Assembly (NCBI RefSeq): GCF_001898175.1
Contig: NZ_MKTH01000013.1
Coordinates: 561,051 to 625,050, forward strand
DNA from: Cellulomonas sp. 73-92
Lineage (GTDB): Bacteria > Actinomycetota > Actinomycetes > Actinomycetales > Cellulomonadaceae
Reading direction: 5' to 3'
Length of the DNA: 64,000 nt
In this document: positions 10,281 to 17,431 of the stretch, in pieces
Layout: each line of letters starts with the position of its first letter
Position numbering within the stretch: the stretch's first letter is position 1
Position numbers and translations under genes: made by a program
Notes under the pieces: model-generated
Databases searched by the model: none
The model's input: only the letters and a program-made list of their open reading frames with translations
Told to the model about the DNA's origin: nothing

Positions 10281-11678
10281 ATGCCGTACCCGGGCCAGCA
10301 CGACCCCCGCGCGTGGGGGCCGCCGGGGATGCGCGGTGGGCCGTGGGGCCCGCCCTGGATGCGCGGTGACCTCGACCCCGAGCAGCGCCGCCGCGTACGC
10401 GCGTGGGCGCTGACCTTCCCGGCGGCCGTGCTCGCCGTCATCGCGCTCGGGGGCTCGTCCGTCGCCAACCACTTCTCGACCCCGCCGCGGCCGCTCGACG
10501 CACTCGGCTACCTGCTGCTCCTCGTCGCCCCGGCGTGCCTGCCGGCGACTGCGCTCGGCCGTCGCGTGGGCGCGGTCGCGGGGATCGTCGCGGCGGTCGC
10601 GGTCGGGGCGTACCTGCTGCTCGGCTACGCGTTCGGGCCGGTCGTGCTGCCGCTCGTCGTCATCGTCGTCGTCCTCGGCGCCCGCCGGCGGCGCGGGGTC
10701 TCCTGGACCGTCGCCGGGCTGGGCATCGCCGCGGTGGTCGCGCGCGGCCTGACCGACGCGTCGGCGTGGCCGACCGCGGTGATCCTGTGGACGGCGGCGC
10801 TGCTGGTCGGCGGGCTGCTGGGCGAGGGCGCGCGTGGTCGCGGCGAGCGCGTGCGGGCGGTCCAGGCGGCGCGGGTGTCGCGCGAGGAGGCGGCCGCGAC
10901 GGCCGAGCGGCTGCGCATCGCGCGGGAGCTGCACGACGTCCTCGCGCACTCCCTGTCGGCGATCAGCGTGCAGGCCGGCGTCGGGCTGCACCTCATGGAC
11001 CGCGAGCCGGAGCGGGCGCGCGACGCGCTGCGCAACATCCGGACGACGAGCGTCGACGCGCTCGACGAGGTCCGCCAGGTGCTCGGCATCCTGCGCGCCG
11101 AGGGGGAGGCGGCGCCGCGGGAACCTGCCGTCACCGCTCCGGCGGACGCCGTGCCCGCGCTGCTCGACGCGGCGCGCGCGGCGGGCGTCACCGTGGACGA
11201 CGAGCTCGACCCGGCGGTCCTCGCCGGCCTGGACGCCGACCGGGCGAGCGTGCTGGTGCGCGCGCTGCAGGAGGCGCTGACGAACGTGCGCCGCCACGCC
11301 GGAGCGGGCGCACGGGTCACCGCGAGCGTGCGGGTCCAGTCCGGCGCCGCGCGGCTCGAGGTGGTCGACGACGGTGGTGGGCGGCCGACGAGCGCGCGGC
11401 CGACGAGTGACGAGTCGGGCCATGAGGCCACCGGCCACGGCGGTGCACCGACTGACGAACCGCCGCTGGCCGACGGGGGAGCCCGTGAGATCGCCAACGC
11501 CGGTGGCGCGCCGGCCGCGGACGAGCCGGCGACGAACGACGGGGCTTCCCGCGGGACTGCCGGCTTCGGCCTGCGCGGCATGCGGGAACGCGTCGAGGCG
11601 CTGGGTGGGACGGTCGATGCCGGCCCGCGTGGCACCGGATGGGCGGTCGCCGTCGAGCTGCCGCGGGGCACGGCGTGA
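10281..11678 (+). CDS. Sensor histidine kinase, NarL-partner type (HisKA_3)
   Basis: A 465-residue membrane sensor kinase. The cytoplasmic N-terminus is Pro/Gly/Trp-rich, about five hydrophobic helices cover residues 40-195, and the dimerisation/phosphoacceptor helix reads RIARELHDVLAHSLSAIS with His218. The ATPase domain has the N-box QEALTNVRRHA, VVDDGGG and a late G-box GFGLRGMRERVEALGG. Between the last two lies an Ala/Pro/Asp/Gly-rich insert of about 60 residues in the ATP lid, unusual for the family. The stop overlaps the response regulator by 4 nt. The signal is unknown; membrane helices without a large extracellular domain suggest intramembrane or envelope sensing. Confidence 0.94.
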   Translation: MPYPGQHDPRAWGPPGMRGGPWGPPWMRGDLDPEQRRRVRAWALTFPAAVLAVIALGGSSVANHFSTPPRPLDALGYLLLLVAPACLPATALGRRVGAVAGIVAAVAVGAYLLLGYAFGPVVLPLVVIVVVLGARRRRGVSWTVAGLGIAAVVARGLTDASAWPTAVILWTAALLVGGLLGEGARGRGERVRAVQAARVSREEAAATAERLRIARELHDVLAHSLSAISVQAGVGLHLMDREPERARDALRNIRTTSVDALDEVRQVLGILRAEGEAAPREPAVTAPADAVPALLDAARAAGVTVDDELDPAVLAGLDADRASVLVRALQEALTNVRRHAGAGARVTASVRVQSGAARLEVVDDGGGRPTSARPTSDESGHEATGHGGAPTDEPPLADGGAREIANAGGAPAADEPATNDGASRGTAGFGLRGMRERVEALGGTVDAGPRGTGWAVAVELPRGTA

Positions 11679-12340
11679 TCCGCGTCCTGCTGGCCGACGA
11701 CCAGCAGCTGATCCGGGCCGGCCTGCGCGCCCTCGTCGACGCCGAGCCCGACCTTGTCGTCGTCGGCGAGGCCGCGACCGGCGCGGAGGCGGTCGAGCGC
11801 ACGCTCGACCTGCTGCCCGACGTCGTCCTCATGGACATCCGCATGCCGGGCCTGGACGGGCTCGAGGCGACGCGCCGCATCGTCGCGGACGCCCGCGCGG
11901 GCGGCGTGCACGTCGTCGTCGTGACGACGTTCGAGCTCGACGAGTACGTCGGCGAGGCGATCCGGAACGGCGCGAGCGGGTTCCTGGTCAAGGACACCGA
12001 GCCCGCGGAGCTCCTGAGGGCGATCCGGGTAGCCGCCGCGGGGGAGGCGCTGCTGTCGCCCACGGTCACGCGCCGGCTGCTCGAGCGCGTGGCACGCGCG
12101 ACGCGCGGCGCGCCGCCGCTGCCGGGCATCGCCGAGCTGACCGCACGGGAGCGCGAGGTCGTCGTGCTCGTCGGTGAGGGCCTGTCGAACGAGGAGATCG
12201 GCGAGCGGCTGTTCCTCTCCCCGCTCACCGTGAAGACGCACGTGCTGCGCGCGAGCGGCAAGCTCGGCGCCCGCGACCGGGCGCAGCTCGTCGTCGCAGC
12301 GTACGAGTCCGGACTGGTCCGGCCGGGGTGGGCGACCTGA
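11675..12340 (+). CDS. NarL/FixJ-family response regulator
   Basis: A 221-residue partner of the upstream kinase. The receiver domain has the acidic pair ADD near residues 7-9 and phosphoacceptor Asp54 in VLMDIRMPG. The C-terminal LuxR-type helix-turn-helix reads LTAREREVVVLVGEGLSNEEI. GTG 11675 overlaps the kinase stop (GTGA). The recognition helix segment HVLRASGKLGARDRAQ differs slightly from the usual HVSRIL-KLG form. It probably regulates the adjacent SHOCT membrane protein among other targets (inferred). Confidence 0.95.
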   Translation: MIRVLLADDQQLIRAGLRALVDAEPDLVVVGEAATGAEAVERTLDLLPDVVLMDIRMPGLDGLEATRRIVADARAGGVHVVVVTTFELDEYVGEAIRNGASGFLVKDTEPAELLRAIRVAAAGEALLSPTVTRRLLERVARATRGAPPLPGIAELTAREREVVVLVGEGLSNEEIGERLFLSPLTVKTHVLRASGKLGARDRAQLVVAAYESGLVRPGWAT

Positions 12341-12461
12341 GCCTCCTGCTCCGTCTGGAGCGTCCGGAAGGCTCCGCGGGGACGACGACGGGGACCGCCC
12401 TGCCGAGGGAGCGTGGAGCTGCGGCCGAGGTCCGGTCGCACGCCACACCCGGAGGTTCGTC

Positions 12462-12794
12462 ATGCTCACCACGTTCGCCAGCGCGCTGGCCCACCCCGTC
12501 GCGTACGGTGGGTGGTGGCCCGGCCCGTGGTTCCTGCTGTTCCCGCTGTTCTGGTTCCTCGTCGTCGTCGGCTTCATCGTGTTCTTCGCGACCCGCCGGC
12601 GCCGCTGGGCCGCCACCGGCCGCGGCCCCTGGGGTCCGTCGGGCCCGTGGTCGGGTCCGTGGTCCGGCCCGGTGGGCCGCAGCCCGGCGACGGCCGTGCT
12701 CGCCGAGCGGTTCGCCCGCGGTGAGATCGACGAGGCCGAGTACCGCGCCCGGCTCGAGACGCTGCTCGCGACGGAGCAGCGGCCGCAGGCCTGA
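12462..12794 (+). CDS. Small SHOCT-domain membrane protein
   Basis: A 110-residue protein with one strong hydrophobic segment (FLLFPLFWFLVVVGFIVFF), a Gly/Trp/Pro-rich linker and a C-terminal SHOCT module (LAERFARGEIDEAEYRARLETL). ATG 12462 has GGAGG 6 nt upstream. SHOCT modules are short oligomerisation helices (family knowledge). It lies downstream of a two-component system and before a strong terminator, so it may belong to that regulon. Biochemical function unknown. Confidence 0.85.
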   Translation: MLTTFASALAHPVAYGGWWPGPWFLLFPLFWFLVVVGFIVFFATRRRRWAATGRGPWGPSGPWSGPWSGPVGRSPATAVLAERFARGEIDEAEYRARLETLLATEQRPQA

Positions 12795-12800
12795 CCGACG

Positions 12801-12833
12801 CGCCGCCGGGCCGCCGCGCGTGGCCCGGCGGCG
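12801..12833 (+). terminator. Strong GC hairpin terminator
   Basis: CGCCGCCGGGCC (12801-12812) pairs perfectly with GGCCCGGCGGCG (12822-12833) over a 9-nt loop, 6 nt after the SHOCT gene stop. There is no U-tract, which is common for actinobacterial terminators. Confidence 0.7.
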
Positions 12834-12939
12834 CCGTCCGGGCCGTCCGACGACCTCGGCGGGCCGGGCGCGGATGCTGTGCGTCCTCGTGCCCGGTCAG
12901 CCGGGGCCGGCCTTGGTCGACGTCGCTGGTCGCGGGCTG

Positions 12940-13320
12940 CTAGTCGGCCGCGATGATCGAGCAGATGTTGCCCGCGGGGTCGGTGAACCACGCGATCAGC
13001 GGCCCGCCGCCGCGGAAGACGAAGTCCTCGTCGGTCTCGGCCGGCGTTCCCGCGTACCGCTCGAACGGCACGCCGCGAGCGCGGAGCTCGGCGACGGTGG
13101 CGGCGACGTCGTCGACCGAGAAGTTGAGGATCGTGAACGTCGCGGGGACGTGGGCCGGCCCCTTCGGGTAGGCGATCACGTGGTGCCCGTCCGCGAACCG
13201 GATCCGCAGGATCCCGTTCTCGACGACCGTGTCGAGGCCGAGGACGTCGCCGTAGAAGGTGCGGGCCGCGTCGACGTCGTCGACGGAGAAGCCGCTGAAG
13301 CTGGTGCCCAGATCGACCAT
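12940..13320 (-). CDS. VOC-family (glyoxalase/bleomycin-resistance fold) protein
   Basis: A 126-residue single-module vicinal oxygen chelate protein. Paired beta-alpha-beta-beta-beta motifs show in FSVDDVDAARTFYGDVLGLDT and NFSVDDVAATVAELRARGVPFER, with the end DPAGNICSII. The ATG at 13320 is preferred because the fold begins immediately; upstream in-frame residues are Arg/Pro-rich. It may bind a metal and a small substrate or drug; members range from enzymes to binding proteins, so the substrate is unknown. Confidence 0.88.
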   Translation of the reverse strand: MVDLGTSFSGFSVDDVDAARTFYGDVLGLDTVVENGILRIRFADGHHVIAYPKGPAHVPATFTILNFSVDDVAATVAELRARGVPFERYAGTPAETDEDFVFRGGGPLIAWFTDPAGNICSIIAAD

Positions 13321-13445
13321 CGCCCTTGATCTCCGTTCGGTGGGAGGTGCGCGGTCCAGTCTGCGGGCGGGGCTCGGCGCCCGCACGGCGGGCGGCGCCC
13401 GAGGTCGAAGCCGCCGCCGGACACGTCCCTGGCCGCCCCGTTCGC

Positions 13446-13994
13446 CTAGAGCTCGCGCCCGTATCCGAAGACGTGGGCGCTCAGCACGTCGACCTCGCGG
13501 CGGGGATCGCCGAAGAAGCTGCTGAGCCGGCGCACGACGCGGTGGTAGGGATGCTCACGCGCGTCGCCGGCCTCGTTCCAGTTGGCATTGGGTACGACGA
13601 GGAAGAGATGCTGCGCGTCCAGCGCGATGTGTGTCTTCCAGAGGTCCTTGAGGTCGTGGTTGTTGGTCGTCGTGCCGCCGCGCTCGACCTCCGCGATCAC
13701 GCCTCGCCCCGGGGCGAGGCTGAAGATGAAGTCGGGACGCGCCCTCGTCACGAAGCCTTCGTCGGGCGTGAGCACGACCTCGGAGCGGAACCCCAACCGG
13801 TCCGTCAGGAGCTCGGCCACGATGTCCTGCACCCTGGTGCTCGGCGCGCGGTGCACGTGCACCAGATCGATCTCCGCCACGACCGCATCGAGATGGGCCG
13901 TGAGCTGGCTGGCGATCGCGTCGACGCGTGCCACTTCAGCAGCCTCTGCCGGGAGCAAGTGGCTGCGCACGAAGCGGTGGTGCTGCGCGCCCAC
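13446..13994 (-). CDS. Uncharacterised protein with PD-(D/E)XK nuclease-like features
   Basis: 182 residues from a GTG start at 13994; the frame is open back to a TAG at 14029-14031, so the start is uncertain. The middle reads RPDFIFSLAPGRGVIAEVER followed by TTTNNHDLKDLWKTH. An Asp, then Glu-x-Glu about 12 residues later, then a Lys resembles the catalytic layout of restriction-endonuclease-fold proteins. I do not recognise the family by name. No methyltransferase or helicase partner is adjacent. It could instead be a nucleic-acid-processing or stress protein. Confidence 0.65.
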   Translation of the reverse strand: MGAQHHRFVRSHLLPAEAAEVARVDAIASQLTAHLDAVVAEIDLVHVHRAPSTRVQDIVAELLTDRLGFRSEVVLTPDEGFVTRARPDFIFSLAPGRGVIAEVERGGTTTNNHDLKDLWKTHIALDAQHLFLVVPNANWNEAGDAREHPYHRVVRRLSSFFGDPRREVDVLSAHVFGYGREL

Positions 13995-14136
13995 GGGCGC
14001 GAGCTTCGCAGCTGCGTCGGCATCGAGCTAGGGCCGGATGGGTGCCGCCGGACGACTCCAGCGACCCGGTGCTGCCCAGCTCGCCCGCCGGCAGAAGCCG
14101 TGCCGCTGTGACGCCCGTGTGCTCGACGAGACTCCG

Positions 14137-14189
14137 ACCGGAGGCGCCTCCGGTTGACGTGTATCGTGGCCGAAGCGGAGGCGCCTCCG
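14137..14189 (+). promoter_or_regulatory. Twin palindromic operators upstream of the SDR gene
   Basis: Two palindromes share the core GGAGGCGCCTCC: 14137-14154 is a perfect 18-bp palindrome (ACCGGAGGCGCCTCCGGT) and 14175-14190 a perfect 16-bp one (GCGGAGGCGCCTCCGC). Their centres are 37 bp apart. TTGACG (14154-14159) and TATCGT (14162-14167) lie between them; TATCGT could be a -10 box. This is the layout of a dimeric repressor bound twice around a promoter. No regulator gene is adjacent. Confidence 0.7.
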
Positions 14190-14216
14190 CATAGTCGACG
14201 AGATGGAGGAGCGGAC

Positions 14217-14963
14217 ATGACCGGACGCAGCGTTCTCATCACGGGAGCGACCTCGGGGATCGGACTCAGCGCCGCCGCGCAGCTGGTCGAGGCCGGCTGG
14301 GACGTGTGGGTCGCCGGACGGACGATGGAGCGCGCCACCCGGGCCGCCGCCGAGGTCGGAGGCCGAGCCCTCCAGCTCGACGTCACCGACGGGGCGAGCA
14401 TCGCGGCGGCCGCCGCGACCGTCGACCGGCTCGATGCGCTCGTCAACAACGCGGGGATCCAGCCCGACTTCGGCGTGGGCCTGCTCGACGCCGGCCCCGA
14501 CCTCTTCCGCCAGTCGTACGAGACCAACGTGTTCGGCGTCGTGGCGGTGACCAACGCGCTGCTTCCGGCGCTGCGGCGCTCCGCCTCGCCGCGCATCGTC
14601 AACGTCTCGAGCGGCACCGCGTCCTTCGGGTGGAGCACGGGCCCCAACCCGCAGTTCGACTACGAGGCCGCCGCCAACAACGGGGGCCGGTTCGCCGTCT
14701 ACCGCTCCTCCAAGGCGGCGCTCAACGCGCTGACGCTCTACTACGCGCAAGCGCTCGCGTCCGAAGGCTTCCTCGTCAGCGCCCTGGCTCCGGGTGCACG
14801 TCGCACCCATCTCAACCCCGGCATGCAGGGTGTGGGTCTGAACGCGGCGCGTGGGGGCGACCCGGCCGAGGGGGCCGCGGGAATCGTCGCTCTGCTCGAC
14901 CTGCCGGCGGACGGGCCGACCGGCGTGCTGTTCTCCTACGACGGGACGGTGGCGCCCTGGTAG
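14217..14963 (+). CDS. Short-chain dehydrogenase/reductase (SDR)
   Basis: A 248-residue NAD(P)-dependent oxidoreductase. The Rossmann motif is TGATSGIG near the N-terminus, followed by NNAG, Ser in VNVSSGTASFG and the catalytic pair Tyr-x3-Lys in VYRSSKAAL. ATG 14217 has GGAGGAG 5 nt upstream. The substrate is unknown; the insert around GWSTGPNPQFDYEAAANN resembles carbonyl reductase-like members. It stands alone behind two near-identical palindromes, suggesting tight control by a dedicated repressor located elsewhere. Confidence 0.93.
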   Translation: MTGRSVLITGATSGIGLSAAAQLVEAGWDVWVAGRTMERATRAAAEVGGRALQLDVTDGASIAAAAATVDRLDALVNNAGIQPDFGVGLLDAGPDLFRQSYETNVFGVVAVTNALLPALRRSASPRIVNVSSGTASFGWSTGPNPQFDYEAAANNGGRFAVYRSSKAALNALTLYYAQALASEGFLVSALAPGARRTHLNPGMQGVGLNAARGGDPAEGAAGIVALLDLPADGPTGVLFSYDGTVAPW

Positions 14964-14982
14964 GTGCGCGCTGAGATGGATG

Positions 14983-15017
14983 CGGCCTCTCACCTCGCTA
15001 GCGCAGGTGAGAGGCCG
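14983..15017. terminator. 13-bp hairpin, ancestral tRNA-Ser/SDR terminator
   Basis: The stem CGGCCTCTCACCT (14983-14995) pairs perfectly with AGGTGAGAGGCCG (15005-15017) over a 9-nt loop. It sits after the SDR stop and just left of the tRNA-Ser 3' fragment, so before the island inserted it probably terminated the leftward tRNA-Ser transcript. Confidence 0.75.
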
Positions 15018-15022
15018 TCGGC

Positions 15023-15077
15023 GCGGAGGATGGGGGATTCGAACCCCCGAGGGTGTTACCCCAACACGCTTTCCAAG
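15023..15077. repeat. attL: orphan 55-bp tRNA-Ser 3' fragment
   Basis: Identical to 21263-21317, covering the tRNA from the anticodon loop through the T arm and acceptor to one base past the discriminator. The sequences diverge at 15078 and 21318. It lacks the 5' half and cannot make a functional tRNA. Confidence 0.92.
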
Positions 15078-15180
15078 TGCTCGGTCGGGGGTGGAGGCGG
15101 ACGACGGCGGACACTCTGGTGCAGGTTGGCGGGCTGCTGGGTGGACGAGCGACGTTCTCGGATCGGGCCAGATCGGCACC

Positions 15181-15201
15181 AACTGCAACCAGAACTGCAA
15201 C
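15181..15201 (+). repeat. Left copy of the double AACTGCAAC box
   Basis: Two AACTGCAAC 9-mers separated by CAG. The identical arrangement occurs in the same orientation at 21161-21181. This copy is 103 nt inside the left attachment repeat. It is a candidate recombinase arm-type or directionality-factor site (inferred). Confidence 0.7.
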
Positions 15202-15292
15202 CGCGTTGGTGTCGCCGCACGCGGCGAGGACAGTCCAACTCAAGAGCCGAAACCGCACACCGTGTCGGTGCAAGCGACTAGGAATGGGGGAC

Positions 15293-17149
15293 ATGGGCAC
15301 GGAAATCGCCGTCGAGGGCCCCGCAGGGCTGCGGGACAGCGGCGGCTACAACGCTTGGCTGACGACTCCCGCGGCGCCCGGATGGCTTAGCGACGCAATC
15401 GATCAGTTGACGGCGTGGCTGCGATGGAAGGGACTCGACGTCGACCTGACGTCGGACGCGGTGGTCACCGAAGGGGAGCGACTCCTCCGTATTCGTCGCC
15501 ACCACAAGGACGGTGAAGACGCCTTTCGTCTCGTGCTGTCCGAGACGAATGAGGGAGGCCACTGGACTACAACGGTGACCACCGTCGAGGGGGCGGAGGT
15601 CGGATGGGTTGGCGTCCGTGTGGTCAACGACGGCCGAAGGATCGCTTCGGCGCCGAGGATCGCCCGCAATCTGCTGGACGTGCTCGACCTTCGGGACGGC
15701 CCCTACCAGGTGCGATCCGAACCGCTCGTTGAGAGAGGCCACGATGTCGAGGGGGTCCTCGACTTGATCGTCGGTGACCGGCGCGGCGCGGTCTTCGTCG
15801 CAGGCACGGACGCCTATCCGGGGGCCCCGGTCTTTGAGGAGTACGTCCAGCAGGTCAAAGGATGGACGTCGCAGGCGGTGGGATTGGCGCACGTCGTCGT
15901 TCTAGACCCCGTTGCCACGCAGTCGTTGGGCGCGGAAGCAGACGGCGCGATGCGGGTCTCCCCCTGGACCATCCGCACCTTCAGGCCAGGACTCGATCCC
16001 GCGTCGCCGGCAACCCTCCGTGGGCATCGCACCCTGGGCACGGCGACACTCGCACGCGAGCGCGATGCTTACCTTGCGCGCCTCATCGGGCTCTTCGCGC
16101 GCAGCATCCTCGATGAACAGCCCGAGCCTCGTCGGGCGGCCGTATGGAGGCGGACCTTCGACCGTCTGGATAGCCGTGACGTCGCGAGCACGCTTTCGAA
16201 TCTTGCGGGTGCAGCTTCATTCCAGGCAGCGACGGCGCTCGACGCCGCCGTAGTCGCCGACGCCGCTGTTGTCGTCGAGGCGGAAGGCATCGTCGCTACG
16301 GCGGAGGTCGAGCGGATCCGAACGATCCTCAGCCTGCCCGACGTGTCGGACGAGACACTGCAAGCGCTGGCGGACGCGGCAACCGCGCCACGACTCGATC
16401 CCGAACAGCTGTCAGAGGCCATCCACCGGATCGACTCACTTCAAGATGCACTGGAACTCCGAGAAGTCGAGCTCGAAGAAGCCAAGCGGGAGGCATGGGA
16501 TGCGCGCCAGGATGCCGTGGATCTCGACGAGGAGATCCAGCGCATGGACCGGCGCAATCGCCGGCTCGCGCGGTTGCTCGCCGAGCACGGAGTGGCTCAG
16601 GTCTGGGTTGACGAATCACATCTTGAGTCCGAGCTGGATGCGCCGGAGCAGCCAGGGTCGTGGCAGGACCTCGTGAATCGGATGGACGAGTGGGCGGCGC
16701 ATAGCGTCGTCATCACCGCGGACCGCGACGTCATGGTCGACCTCGATGGTCTCGACCTCGATGGAAGGGCGCTCGAGGCGACCTGGCGCGGCCTGCGCGC
16801 TCTGGCTGGATATGTGCGGGCCAAGCGCGAAGGGGCTTTCGACGGCGGCTTCGGCGCGTACCTCAACGCGCAGCCCCAGGGGTTCCCCACCTTTCCGCCA
16901 CAGGCATATGCGCCGACGGAGACCAAAGAGACGATGGATCGATGGGGCCACGAACGCGACCTCCCCGTGCCCCTCTCGGTGGACTCATCTGGCCATCGCG
17001 TGATGGAGCAGCACCTGCGCCTCGCGCGCATTGCGAACCGTGACCCTCGCCTGCACTTCTATGACGACACCAGCGGGGCAACCGGGTCGATCATTGTCGG
17101 CTACATCGGGCCCCACCTGACGAACATGAAGACCGCCGGGCTCAACTGA
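15293..17149 (+). CDS. Unrecognised 618-residue island protein with a central coiled coil
   Basis: ATG 15293 (MGTEIAVEG) has AGGA 9 nt upstream; an ATG 9 nt earlier leaves almost no space for a ribosome site. Residues 1-250 look globular and alpha/beta (for example VEGVLDLIVGDRRGAVFVAGTD and VVVLDPVATQ). Residues about 385-435 are heptad-rich and charged (SLQDALELREVELEEAKRE), a probable coiled coil. The C-terminal 130 residues form a Trp- and His-containing module ending RLHFYDDTSGATGSIIVGYI then GPHLTNMKTAGLN. There are no membrane helices or signal peptide. I have an unverified impression that this C-terminal pattern recurs in actinobacterial hypothetical proteins. It may be a separate defence or toxin-like effector carried with the IetAS-like pair. 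Confidence 0.85.
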   Translation: MGTEIAVEGPAGLRDSGGYNAWLTTPAAPGWLSDAIDQLTAWLRWKGLDVDLTSDAVVTEGERLLRIRRHHKDGEDAFRLVLSETNEGGHWTTTVTTVEGAEVGWVGVRVVNDGRRIASAPRIARNLLDVLDLRDGPYQVRSEPLVERGHDVEGVLDLIVGDRRGAVFVAGTDAYPGAPVFEEYVQQVKGWTSQAVGLAHVVVLDPVATQSLGAEADGAMRVSPWTIRTFRPGLDPASPATLRGHRTLGTATLARERDAYLARLIGLFARSILDEQPEPRRAAVWRRTFDRLDSRDVASTLSNLAGAASFQAATALDAAVVADAAVVVEAEGIVATAEVERIRTILSLPDVSDETLQALADAATAPRLDPEQLSEAIHRIDSLQDALELREVELEEAKREAWDARQDAVDLDEEIQRMDRRNRRLARLLAEHGVAQVWVDESHLESELDAPEQPGSWQDLVNRMDEWAAHSVVITADRDVMVDLDGLDLDGRALEATWRGLRALAGYVRAKREGAFDGGFGAYLNAQPQGFPTFPPQAYAPTETKETMDRWGHERDLPVPLSVDSSGHRVMEQHLRLARIANRDPRLHFYDDTSGATGSIIVGYIGPHLTNMKTAGLN

Positions 17150-17161
17150 ATACTTCGTGGC

Positions 17162-17383
17162 CTAAGTCGTCGGGGCCGGCCATTCGAAGCTCGCGATCCG
17201 AACGCCGTTCGCGGCCCGAGCCTGCCTGGGTCGCATCTTGAACTTGTTCGGGCGGGGTGCGCCGCTTGGCTGGCGTCCCTGGGGGACGACCTGCATCGAG
17301 CCGGCCGCGATCGCGGCGAGCAAGGCAGGGGTGTTGGCGATCCAGAACGCCTCGACGCTGAGTCCGCGGAACCCGGCCTTCAT
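17162..17383 (-). CDS. Possible small protein (73 codons) after the protease gene
   Basis: Starts MKAGFRGLSVEAFWIANTPA and ends SFEWPAPTT, 48 bp downstream of the S8 protease stop on the same strand. Third codon positions are strongly G/C, consistent with coding use, but the ribosome site is poor (GGCGG directly before the ATG). It could be a third operon member, a remnant, or chance in GC-rich DNA. No family recognised. Confidence 0.35.
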   Translation of the reverse strand: MKAGFRGLSVEAFWIANTPALLAAIAAGSMQVVPQGRQPSGAPRPNKFKMRPRQARAANGVRIASFEWPAPTT

Positions 17384-17431
17384 CCGCCTGTGGTGCGTGG
17401 AGTTGCCGTTGCTGCGCGGTGCTGCAGGACA

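Noticed and set aside
15023..15077. A second functional tRNA-Ser
   Set aside because: Only the 3' half is present; the D arm, 5' acceptor strand and half of the anticodon arm are replaced by unrelated sequence.
15053..15292. Upstream extension of the 618-residue island protein into the tRNA fragment
   Set aside because: The extension is translated from the tRNA remnant and attachment DNA, is low in protein-like character, and a better start with a ribosome site exists at 15293.
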